Assembly (NCBI RefSeq): GCF_026283945.1
Contig: NZ_JAPDPC010000001.1
Span: forward strand, 868,001-932,000
Source of the DNA: Dyella humicola
Lineage (GTDB): Bacteria; Pseudomonadota; Gammaproteobacteria; Xanthomonadales; Rhodanobacteraceae
Direction: 5' to 3'
DNA length: 64,000 nt
Below the pieces are notes generated by a model. That model had not been told where the DNA came from and made no database searches. It saw only the letters and a program-made list of their open reading frames with translations. Position numbers and translations under genes: made by a program. Of this stretch, positions 1 to 7,860 are shown in pieces (positions within the stretch are counted from its first letter, which is position 1; every line of letters begins with the position of its first letter).

Positions 1-2
1 CC

Positions 3-188
3 GTCGATCCCTCTGAGGTTATGACTGTTCATCGGCTGGGGCGGGTGTACACGGATGATTTGATGTCCGGACGAAAGGAGGTTGCGGTATCGGGGGAGCG
101 CTTTCGGACGTACATTCAAGATCTCGCACTTAAACTGGAGAAGAGACTCAAGAGGCCGAAAGAGCGACGTTCGCGCAAGTCAAAGTAA
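3..188 (+). CDS. 3' end of an unidentified protein, cut by the window edge
   Basis: The first 186 bases are an open frame entering from the left edge and ending in TAA at 186-188, giving 61 residues. The tail is strongly basic (KLEKRLKRPKERRSRKSK), which would suit nucleic-acid binding, but no domain can be named from so little. The stop overlaps an ATG (TAATG at 186-190) in frame with the next gene, and the two genes lie on the same strand with no room for a promoter. They are therefore probably co-transcribed. The base composition is AT-richer than the rest of the window, as in the next gene. Confidence 0.6.
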   Translation, partial: VDPSEVMTVHRLGRVYTDDLMSGRKEVAVSGERFRTYIQDLALKLEKRLKRPKERRSRKSK

Positions 189-274
189 TGGTTAGCTATG
201 TGCGCGATGTGAGGTCATTTGCAACGGAAATCCTGCCGAGTTTTTCGGGGATTTTGCCAAGAGGAAGGCTCCCG

Positions 275-3200
275 ATGTTCAACGATACTGTTTCTGCCCT
301 TGCGGCCATAACCGATGCCGCTCAGTTTGAGCGTATCGCCACCGCTGTATTGCGCTGTGCCATACCGAGCCTCTACGCGAACCTGTCACATCAAGGGGTT
401 AATACCGATGGTAAGACCGTCAAGGCACCTCTCGACAACGTTGGCTGGGTGCATACGGGCGGTGGAGCTATGCTGGTTGCGGTGGCCCACACCACGGCAG
501 CGCGTGGCGATCTCGATGGAAAGTGGTTGCATGACCCGGCTACGGTCAAGCCTCGAAAGAAGGGAAGGAAACCAACCCAGCCGGCTGGCGACCTGGTCAA
601 GGCGATTGAAGAAATAGGGGAGATCCGAAAGGATTGCCCGGGCTTGGAGGCAACTCTTGCTCTAACGACGAATCGCGAAGAGCCGGCAGAAGTACGCGTA
701 AAGGCACACAAATTGGCAGAGGCCAATGACATTTCGATCGATGTTTGGTCGGTGTCTCGGCTGGCACAATTTTTGGACACCAATCCGGAAGGGCAAGCCA
801 TCCGGCTCGAATATTTGGGTGTGAATCCGACTCGGCTCTCAATGAAGGAGCTTCTGCGGGTCGGCAAGAAATGCTTGTCTAGTAGATTAGTCGAGACAAC
901 GGCCGACGAGGTCGTGGCTCGTGATATGAGCTATTTGTCGGGCCATGCACTACTGTCCGGTGCCTCCGGGATGGGTAAGACAACCGTTTGCACGAGTGCC
1001 CTGTCCGAGGCCCTTCGGCGAAATCGACCCTGTATTGTCATCGAGGATCAAACGATCCGGCAGGCCGTCACGATTGAGGAGGCGCTCGATATTGAGTTGC
1101 GGCGCTATTCATCGTCACTGGAGGCCAACTCAGGTACGCGAGCACTTGAGCTATGTTCTGAGCTTGAACCACTGCTGGTGGTCGTTGAAGACATTAATCG
1201 TTCGGATAACACGGAGCGATTGCTCAACAAACTGATTAGCTGGGCGCTTCGAAGTTCGCCGGGAACCATTGACGCACGGTGGCGATTGGCTTGCCCCGTG
1301 TGGCCTCGTTTTCTTGCTTCTATCGACAAGAAGGAGGAAGTCGATAAAGCAGGAATGGTGCACGTCATCGGCCTCTATACTGATGATCAAGCCCGCGAGG
1401 CTGTCCAGAGGCGTGGCACGCAATTTGGGCAAGCCTTAGACGAGCTGGCCGCCGCCGCGATTGCGAAGGCTCTGGGTAATGATCCGTTGCTGATTGGCCT
1501 TTACGACTTCCGGTCGAGCGCGCCATCTCACAACGTCATTGCAAAGTATGTTGCCGACGAGCTTGATCGCGTCTCCCTAAGAGTGCATTTCACGACAAGC
1601 GAACTGGAAGACGCTATTCGTCTACTGGCTACTGAAATGTTGGAGATGCGGAACCTCCAGCCAACTTGGCGTGACGTTCAGTCCTGGCTGACCAACGAAC
1701 GTGATGTATCCGCGTTGCGCGCATTAGTTGCAGATGCTCGGTTGCTTCGGCTGTCGAGGAGCGGGCGCGGAGAAGTCCTAGATGCGAGACATGATCGTGT
1801 GCTATTTCACATCCTGGCGGACGCTGTCAGTCATAAGTTGCAGGAACTGACGGGCGCGGCGTATTTTTCAGATCCGTACTTTGCCGAGATAGTCGGCATG
1901 GGCGCGGTGATTTGCCGACTAGAGAGCGAGCGCCTTGTCGGACTGATGACAGATAGTCCGTTGGTTCCCTTCTACGCCCTCAAATACGCCTTAGGGAGCG
2001 GTGGCGACTATGCAAATGCTGCTGCCGGTGCCATAGAGCAATGGGTCCAATCGGAGGGCCGGAGGGGAGCGCAGTACTTCGGTCGACGTTATCTTGGTCT
2101 CGTGATTCTTGCTGAAATCGATGACCCTATTGTCAGCGAGCTGACGTCGATGTTTCCGGCAGAAGATATGCATCAGGCATTCTTCGAAGCTAGATTTCGG
2201 AATGGTGACATCGGTGCGGGCCTGAACTGGCTAACCGAATACTCCTTTGAGGTTAGCTTCCCTGGACGTCGCGAATTGGTTGATCGAGTTCGGCAGAAGT
2301 ATGGAAGTGCATTGGTGCGGGCACTCGATGCCATCCTAAGGAACCAAGGAGTGCCAGAACGAGCGCTTGTCGGCGCGCTAATACTAGCGGGTTATATCGC
2401 GGAACCTAGCCTCGCGCCCGCGGTCCGGGAAGCTTGGCGGCATTGTGTTGACTCTCGCCATCTCAGAGTGTTCCTGTGGGCTGCAGCACGTGTTTGCGGA
2501 GATGAAGCAGAAGCAACCCTTGCACCAATTTGCGACGCATGGGAAGCGCTTCCACATGAGAATGGTGTAAACAGCGTCAGCCCGCGGAACGATCTAGCTG
2601 CCTACGGCGTTGACTGGAAGTTCAGTGAAGAAGTGCCTCGCTCAGCCATCCCCTACTTCGTCGAGCGAGCCGCGAGATCGGAGGCCTTGTATTGGCAAAT
2701 TACATTCATGCTTAGAGGAGTTGACGATCCGGTTGCTGTGCAACATGAAGCCGAATACCTCGCAAGGCGGAGTCGCGACGCCGATGGCGGGGGATTTATT
2801 GATCACTTCCTGAAGGACGAGTGGCGGCGTCGCGATGAGCAAGGCCGCCCCATGTCGAGGGCTAGCAAGGATCGGCTGTTCGGTATCTCTGATGATGATT
2901 CTAATGATGACCATCTGAGAAAACAGGCCTTTTATCTTTGGGAGTCGAGCGTCGATTCGCGCGATGTTGGTCTCGCGCGGACAGTTGCTATTGGTGACGT
3001 ACGATTCAATGCTTCCCTGTGGTGTCGAGCAAGGCGAGGGGACCTGACAGTTGTCAGTGACATCCTGCTAAAGATTGATGGGAACCCCAAATACTGGTGG
3101 CAGGTGGGGCGCTATCTCTGGAGTCCCCTATTAACCGACAAACTTCAAGATGCGCTGGAGGACTTCGCTAGCTCGCCTGCGCAGCAAAAGGAAGATGACG

Positions 3201-3919
3201 TTGGTTGGATTCTTCCCGAACTGATACTTCGGCTTGACTTGGAGACCGCGGAACGAATCCTTTTAGGTGTATGGAGCAAGCTTGGTCGTGTGCCTTGGTT
3301 TCTACAGGCAGCGCTTGTGCTGGCTACACCAAAGTTGGTTGGACTTGCCGCGGCTGTTCTTGAGGAAGCGACAGATCCAAGCGCACTTTTGAAGCATTTT
3401 TCGTTTACGGCGGGACTAGGCATTAATGGTCGAGATGGCTTTACGCGCTCACGGCAGGTAGAAGTCCTGCAACCGTACCTCCATCTACTGTCTGATCACG
3501 ATCTTTTCCGAGTATGGGATGTTTGCATCAAACGCGGTTGGTTGGACCTTGCCCACAATCATGTAGAGCCAGTGATACGCGGTCGGACCAGCGAGCTTGC
3601 TCTTGGCTTTCGAGGTTCCTCGATCGATTCATCTGGGCTAGATGCCGAACTGGATGGAAGTCGCGCTGGGACGGCTCGTTTCTGGTTCGAAGATGCTGTT
3701 AGGAGAGGGGCCTCAAGAACCGAGGTGATCCCCTATCTGTTCGATTGGTTGAAGGAAAGGAACACGGCAGCGGCGCTGGCGGTTGTGGCAGAGGTGCTCG
3801 CCCAGGACGGTAGCCGAAGGGATTTTGAACAGCTCAAGGAGATTGCGATGGACGCGCCAAATTCCGAGCCAATTATGGAAACGCTTCAGTTCGACATCTA
3901 TAGGCGCACCCTTACTTGA
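275..3919 (+). CDS. Large P-loop NTPase with nuclease-like N-terminus; candidate antiviral STAND-type protein
   Basis: The protein has 1,214 residues. The frame is open from ATG 188, but I prefer ATG 275 because GAGGAAGG at 261-268 is an ideal ribosome-binding site and the first 29 residues of the longer form look unstructured. Residues 1-180 resemble the restriction-endonuclease-like region of big ATP-binding proteins (VKAPLD with Asp54, then a beta strand LVAVAHT). The usual E-x-K is not evident there; His72 stands near its place. A Walker A (GASGMGKTT, 229-237) and Walker B (LLVVVED, 300-306) follow. The remaining ~800 residues look alpha-helical, as in sensor regions of STAND or Avs-type defence proteins. 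Family knowledge suggests infection sensing followed by nuclease activation; the exact family is inference. Composition is AT-rich against its neighbours, suggesting transfer. Confidence 0.7.
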   Translation: MFNDTVSALAAITDAAQFERIATAVLRCAIPSLYANLSHQGVNTDGKTVKAPLDNVGWVHTGGGAMLVAVAHTTAARGDLDGKWLHDPATVKPRKKGRKPTQPAGDLVKAIEEIGEIRKDCPGLEATLALTTNREEPAEVRVKAHKLAEANDISIDVWSVSRLAQFLDTNPEGQAIRLEYLGVNPTRLSMKELLRVGKKCLSSRLVETTADEVVARDMSYLSGHALLSGASGMGKTTVCTSALSEALRRNRPCIVIEDQTIRQAVTIEEALDIELRRYSSSLEANSGTRALELCSELEPLLVVVEDINRSDNTERLLNKLISWALRSSPGTIDARWRLACPVWPRFLASIDKKEEVDKAGMVHVIGLYTDDQAREAVQRRGTQFGQALDELAAAAIAKALGNDPLLIGLYDFRSSAPSHNVIAKYVADELDRVSLRVHFTTSELEDAIRLLATEMLEMRNLQPTWRDVQSWLTNERDVSALRALVADARLLRLSRSGRGEVLDARHDRVLFHILADAVSHKLQELTGAAYFSDPYFAEIVGMGAVICRLESERLVGLMTDSPLVPFYALKYALGSGGDYANAAAGAIEQWVQSEGRRGAQYFGRRYLGLVILAEIDDPIVSELTSMFPAEDMHQAFFEARFRNGDIGAGLNWLTEYSFEVSFPGRRELVDRVRQKYGSALVRALDAILRNQGVPERALVGALILAGYIAEPSLAPAVREAWRHCVDSRHLRVFLWAAARVCGDEAEATLAPICDAWEALPHENGVNSVSPRNDLAAYGVDWKFSEEVPRSAIPYFVERAARSEALYWQITFMLRGVDDPVAVQHEAEYLARRSRDADGGGFIDHFLKDEWRRRDEQGRPMSRASKDRLFGISDDDSNDDHLRKQAFYLWESSVDSRDVGLARTVAIGDVRFNASLWCRARRGDLTVVSDILLKIDGNPKYWWQVGRYLWSPLLTDKLQDALEDFASSPAQQKEDDVGWILPELILRLDLETAERILLGVWSKLGRVPWFLQAALVLATPKLVGLAAAVLEEATDPSALLKHFSFTAGLGINGRDGFTRSRQVEVLQPYLHLLSDHDLFRVWDVCIKRGWLDLAHNHVEPVIRGRTSELALGFRGSSIDSSGLDAELDGSRAGTARFWFEDAVRRGASRTEVIPYLFDWLKERNTAAALAVVAEVLAQDGSRRDFEQLKEIAMDAPNSEPIMETLQFDIYRRTLT

Positions 3920-4010
3920 CTGCTTCGCCCAGCTTAAATTTGGAGTTGACTCAAGCTGGGTCACAAGTCGGGGCACTAACTTTACGCAGCTGAGCGGTTG
4001 GGGCAACCAA

Positions 4011-4129
4011 AACCTTACAGCTTGCGCGATCCGGATAACGGGCTACCTTCAACCTTACACCGTTGGACTGAACGGACTCACTTTGTAGGGTAAAAGCTGT
4101 TTTTTTTGGCGCAAAGTGCCAACCTTACA
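4011..4129 (+). repeat. Three AACCTTACA direct repeats
   Basis: AACCTTACA occurs exactly at 4011-4019, 4051-4059 and 4121-4129, and a near match AACTTTACG lies at 3979-3987. The second and third copies extend as AACCTTACA-nn-GTTG and stay similar for about 22 bases. Clusters of ~9 bp repeats beside an island edge can be integrase arm-type sites, but no integrase gene is in view, so function is unknown. Confidence 0.6.
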
Positions 4130-4192
4130 TTGTTGTAGTCAACACTTCCATTTTGAGATATCGCTTAGGCCCGCAGTGTCAGATGCGTGAGC

Positions 4193-4226
4193 AGAAGCCC
4201 CCGATTTGTCGGGGGCTTCTCTTTTT
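4193..4226 (+). terminator. Strong intrinsic terminator
   Basis: A perfect 12-bp stem (AGAAGCCCCCGA paired with TCGGGGGCTTCT), a TTTG loop and a CTTTTT tail. It lies 274 bases past the NTPase gene on the same strand and may end its transcript or an unseen short RNA. Confidence 0.85.
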
Positions 4227-4280
4227 GAAAAGTGGGCATCTTAGCGGCGGTTTGTATGCCGAATGGTGGGCGCTGGGCTT

Positions 4281-4952
4281 TCAGCTCAGCAGCTCATAGG
4301 GGCCGCCACGCTCGAGCGCGCGCTGATAGGCGGGGCGCTGATGAATACGTTCTAGAAAGGCCGCGATATGCGGGTAGGTAGCGTGGCTGCCACCGCGCGC
4401 GCTGGCCGCTTCCAGCGGAAAACTCATCTGGATGTCGGCTGCGCTGAACGTATCGCCCACGAACCAGCCCGTCTTGGCGAGTGTTTCGTCGATATAGGAA
4501 AGATGCAGCTTCAGTTGCGGATCGACGAAGCCGGTTTGCAGTGAGCTCGCGATCTTGCGCGCAATCGGCTTCGCGAAGAACGGCATGGGCGCGTGGGCGA
4601 TGCGCGACGCCACCAGCTTCAGCAGCAGCGGTGGCATGGCCGAACCTTCCGCGTAATGCAGCCAGTAGATATAGCGCAAGCGTTCGGGTGTGCCCGTTGT
4701 GGGAGCGAGGTGGCCGGCACCGTAACGCTCGATCAGATACTCGATGATCGCGCCGGATTCGGCGATGATCAGGCCGTCATCCTCGATGACCGGAGACTTG
4801 CCGAGTGGATGGATCGCCCGAAGTTCGGGCGGTGCGAGCATGGTTTTCTTGTCGCGCTCGTAGCGTCGGATGTCGTACGGCACCCCAAGTTCCTCGAGCA
4901 GCCACAGCACGCGCTGGGAGCGGGAGTTGTTCAAGTGGTGGACGATGAGCAT
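4281..4952 (-). CDS. Glutathione S-transferase family protein
   Basis: A cytosolic enzyme of 223 residues that conjugates or transfers glutathione. The N-terminal thioredoxin-like half starts MLIVHHLNNSRSQRVLW and holds the usual cis-proline region (GKSPVIEDDG) and the glutathione gamma-glutamyl contact (ESGAIIEYL). The C-terminal half is the helical domain, with the N-cap-type segment FSAADIQMSF. The SRSQR segment places Ser at the usual catalytic position. The frame extends 27 codons upstream, but the family start is at 4952. It is divergent from the beta-lactamase gene. The physiological substrate cannot be read from sequence. Confidence 0.85.
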   Translation of the reverse strand: MLIVHHLNNSRSQRVLWLLEELGVPYDIRRYERDKKTMLAPPELRAIHPLGKSPVIEDDGLIIAESGAIIEYLIERYGAGHLAPTTGTPERLRYIYWLHYAEGSAMPPLLLKLVASRIAHAPMPFFAKPIARKIASSLQTGFVDPQLKLHLSYIDETLAKTGWFVGDTFSAADIQMSFPLEAASARGGSHATYPHIAAFLERIHQRPAYQRALERGGPYELLS

Positions 4953-5144
4953 AAGGATGCTGCCTTGGGATGGTATGCGCATCGTACTGAGGCCCTGCCG
5001 CTGCCGGTACTGGCGCGAGCAACATCGCACCAACGGGGATTCCCGTGCCCGGTGCCCTGCATATCGTCAGAGACAAGCCATAAGCTTGCCATTCCGGTGT
5101 GCAAACTGGTCTGCTGATCATCCATGACTGCAAGGACGTATTCG

Positions 5145-6170
5145 ATGAAGATGTCGCGTGTTCGTGCTCCGGCCATTGCCGGATGCTTGCTCAATCTTGC
5201 GCTCGCTTGCTTGTCGCCCTCCGTCGAAGCTTTCGAGCAGCCTTCAACAGCGGTGGCACAGACCGACCTCCAGCACACGCTGGAGGCGCTGGCGCAGCGC
5301 GCCCGTCCCGGGTTGCTCGGGATCGCCGTGTTGGATCTGCAGAGCGGCAACGCATGGCGAGTCAATGCAGACCACGCCTATCCGATGATGAGCATGTTCA
5401 AGGCCCCGGTTGCCGCCGCGGTGTTGTCCCGCGTCGAGCGAGGCGAGTTGACGCTGGGGCAGCAGGTCACCATCAAGCGCGCCGAGGTCATGCGCGGTTC
5501 GGCCGTGCCCTCGATCGGCGCCCGGTTCCAGGGCGAGGAAATGACCTTCACGGTCGACCAGCTGCTCACCGCGGCGGTGAGCGAAAGCGACAACACGGCC
5601 GTGGACGCCCTGATCCGGGTGGTCGGCGGTCCTCAGGTCGTGACATCGTTCCTGCATGCGCATGGCATCGATGGCATGCGCGTGGACCTGGATGAGGCCG
5701 GACTGCGGCGTGTGTTCAGCGGCCTCGTGCAAGGAGAGGCGGTGCCAACGAACGAGTCGCCGGAAGCAACGGATGCGCGGTACGAGCGCGGATTCCAGGC
5801 TTTCATGGCCGATCCGCGCAACCGCAGTACGCCTGATGCCGCCGTCACCTTCCTCAGTAAACTCTGGCGCAACGAGTTGCTGCCGCCGAAGTCGACGCAG
5901 CACTTGTTGCGCCTGATGTATGCCCAAACCATCCCCAACCGTCTGCGGGCAGGCTTGCCCAAGGATGTTCGCTTCGCCGACAAAACCGGCACATCCGGAT
6001 CGTTCGATGGCGAAGTCGGGGCCTATAACGATATCGGCATACTGACCTGGCCCGACGGACACACCGTCATCGTTGCCGCCTTCCTCAGTGGTTCGCGCGC
6101 CTCGGATGCCGAACGTGATGCGTTGTTCGCCGAGCTGGGGCGACGTATTGCCGCGGCGTTTCAACGCTGA
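5145..6170 (+). CDS. Class A (serine) beta-lactamase
   Basis: A periplasmic hydrolase of beta-lactam antibiotics, 341 residues. A signal peptide (about residues 1-29) starts at ATG 5145, served by AAGGA at 5132-5136; an upstream ATG at 5124 has no such site. The class A signatures are present: S-M-F-K (Ser83, Lys86), S-D-N (148-150) and K-T-G (280-282). The likely omega-loop general base is Glu184 in DEAGL, where the usual Asn of ExxLN is Arg. The protein is a little longer than TEM-type enzymes, with an insertion between the first two motifs. No mobile element flanks it and its composition matches the chromosome, so it looks like a resident gene. Spectrum is unknown. Confidence 0.9.
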   Translation: MKMSRVRAPAIAGCLLNLALACLSPSVEAFEQPSTAVAQTDLQHTLEALAQRARPGLLGIAVLDLQSGNAWRVNADHAYPMMSMFKAPVAAAVLSRVERGELTLGQQVTIKRAEVMRGSAVPSIGARFQGEEMTFTVDQLLTAAVSESDNTAVDALIRVVGGPQVVTSFLHAHGIDGMRVDLDEAGLRRVFSGLVQGEAVPTNESPEATDARYERGFQAFMADPRNRSTPDAAVTFLSKLWRNELLPPKSTQHLLRLMYAQTIPNRLRAGLPKDVRFADKTGTSGSFDGEVGAYNDIGILTWPDGHTVIVAAFLSGSRASDAERDALFAELGRRIAAAFQR

Positions 6171-6180
6171 CCCAAGCTCG

Positions 6181-6204
6181 CGGACGTCCATGCCCGGACG
6201 TCCG
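6181..6204 (+). terminator. Hairpin after the beta-lactamase gene
   Basis: CGGACGTCC pairs with GGACGTCCG (9 bp) around a 6-base loop, 10 bases past the stop codon. No U-run follows, so termination here is uncertain. Confidence 0.4.
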
Positions 6205-6422
6205 TGTCATTGTCCGCGGACGATGATGTCCAGCCGTCGGGCACCGGCAAGCAGTTGAAATGACACGATTCCGCCGTTGAGGATTCGCTGGCACGCGGAT
6301 TGCTGGGACGTCGGGTAACGGCGCCGCGTTGCGGAGTGGACACAGGCGCCAGCCATGCCCTGCAGTCATCGAGCTTGGATGACTTCAGTGGCTCGACGCA
6401 AATCCAAACGGGGAGAGTTACC

Positions 6423-7613
6423 TTGGCAAAGTTCCGCACATCATTTCTTTTCGCGCTGACCCTGGTGGTTGGCATCGCGGCAGTCGATGCCTTATCGGTC
6501 GCCGCAGCTGCGGACGTTGTCGGCAATGCGGCGGCGCCGGTCGGAGCCAAATCGTCGATGGTGTCACGTGACGAGGTGACGCGGATTCTCGAGAGCAATC
6601 GCAAGATCGTCTCGCCCCAGGGCGTCGACGAAATGATCAAGCTGCGCATCGGTGGCATCGATCAATGGCTGTCGATTCGCGGCAAGGACCGGCGCAACCC
6701 GATCCTGTTGTTCCTGCACGGCGGTCCGGCCTCGCCGGCCATGCCGGAGGCGTATACGTTCCAGACGGCCTGGGAGGACTACTTCACCGTGGTGCAGTGG
6801 GATCAGCGCGGCGCCGGCAAGACTTATCGGGCCAATAGCGAAGAGGCGATGGCGCCGGGCATGAGCGTGGAAGGCCAGGTCAATGATGCGGCGGAGGTGG
6901 TCCAGTACTTGCGCCAGCGCTTCGGCAAAGAAAAGATTTTCCTGCTCGGGCATTCCTGGGGTTCGGTGTTGGGCGTGCATCTGGCGCAGCAGCACCCGGA
7001 CTGGTTCTACGCCTATATCTCGGTAGGACAGGTGGTGAACGGGCGCCGCAATGAAGAAGTGGGTTACGCCTTCGCCATGCAGCAGGCGAAAGCGCAGGGC
7101 AACGACGAGGCCGTGCACGAACTGCAAGCCCTCGCACCCTATCCAGGCACCAAGCTGACGCTCGACCGTATCGGCATGCGCAGCAAATGGGAGATGTACT
7201 ACGGCGGTCTCGCCTATGGCCGCAAGGACTACCAGTTCGAAGACGATGTGGAGAAGCTCTCACCCGACTACAGCCAGCAAGACCTCGACGCCATCGGCAA
7301 GGGCAGCCTGTTCTCGCTGGACCATCTCCTGCCATCGCTGTTCGCCGTCGACTTCGACCACGTGACGCACTTCGGATGCCCCGTCATCGTGTACGTGGGG
7401 CAGCACGACTACACCACGCCGCACGAATTGGCCGAGCAATGGTTCAACGATATCCAGGCACCATCGAAGCGACTGGTCTCGTTCGCTGACTCGGCGCACA
7501 TGATGATGCAGGAACAACCCGGTCGCTTCCTGGTGCATCTGGTGAACGATGCGTTGCCATTGGCACAGAAGTCGGGAGATTCGGCACCTGCCGAAGTTAC
7601 ACGCGACCGCTGA
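6423..7613 (+). CDS. Exported alpha/beta hydrolase, proline iminopeptidase-like (S33 type)
   Basis: Of 396 residues. I chose the TTG at 6423 because GGGAGAG at 6411-6417 precedes it at proper spacing and translation then begins directly with a signal peptide (MAKFRTSFLFALTL...); the frame is open back to 6300. The fold is marked by the oxyanion segment HGGPASP, the strand WDQRGAGKT and the nucleophile elbow G-H-S-W-G-S. A late Asp (GQHDYTTP) and His (ADSAHMMMQ) complete the triad. HGGP and DQRGAGKS-type motifs are typical of proline iminopeptidases. Signal and motifs together suggest a periplasmic or secreted peptidase or esterase; the substrate is not determined. Confidence 0.8.
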   Translation: MAKFRTSFLFALTLVVGIAAVDALSVAAAADVVGNAAAPVGAKSSMVSRDEVTRILESNRKIVSPQGVDEMIKLRIGGIDQWLSIRGKDRRNPILLFLHGGPASPAMPEAYTFQTAWEDYFTVVQWDQRGAGKTYRANSEEAMAPGMSVEGQVNDAAEVVQYLRQRFGKEKIFLLGHSWGSVLGVHLAQQHPDWFYAYISVGQVVNGRRNEEVGYAFAMQQAKAQGNDEAVHELQALAPYPGTKLTLDRIGMRSKWEMYYGGLAYGRKDYQFEDDVEKLSPDYSQQDLDAIGKGSLFSLDHLLPSLFAVDFDHVTHFGCPVIVYVGQHDYTTPHELAEQWFNDIQAPSKRLVSFADSAHMMMQEQPGRFLVHLVNDALPLAQKSGDSAPAEVTRDR

Positions 7614-7860
7614 CTTGGCCTTTTCCTGGTATGGCGGCAATGACAGGTGTTGCCAGTCCTGGGGCTTGGGCGTTCTAGCCGGTGTGAGGCCGATCCCTGC
7701 CCACACCGGCCTCCGGGCCTAGGGATGTTGATGACAAGGCATTCCATTGGGTGAGACATCGCGTGCGTGCTTGCGACCGCAGGTAATCAGGCGACTGTCC
7801 CCGGCGCCGCCACGGTCCTGGAGGTATCGTCACTCAGCTCCACGATGACAGGGAGTTCAC

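Larger units (their letters stand above)
3920..4280. other. Intergenic stretch at the probable end of a genomic island
   Basis: No credible gene is visible in these 361 bases. They hold three exact AACCTTACA direct repeats, a T8 run at 4099-4106 and a strong hairpin terminator. The switch from AT-richer to GC-rich sequence occurs around here, so the boundary of transferred DNA may lie within this stretch. Confidence 0.6.

Noticed and set aside
7678-7710. Terminator after the S33-type hydrolase
   Set aside because: A 9-bp stem (GCCGGTGTG/CACACCGGC) exists but with a 15-base loop, no U-run and 64 bases past the stop, so I did not annotate it.
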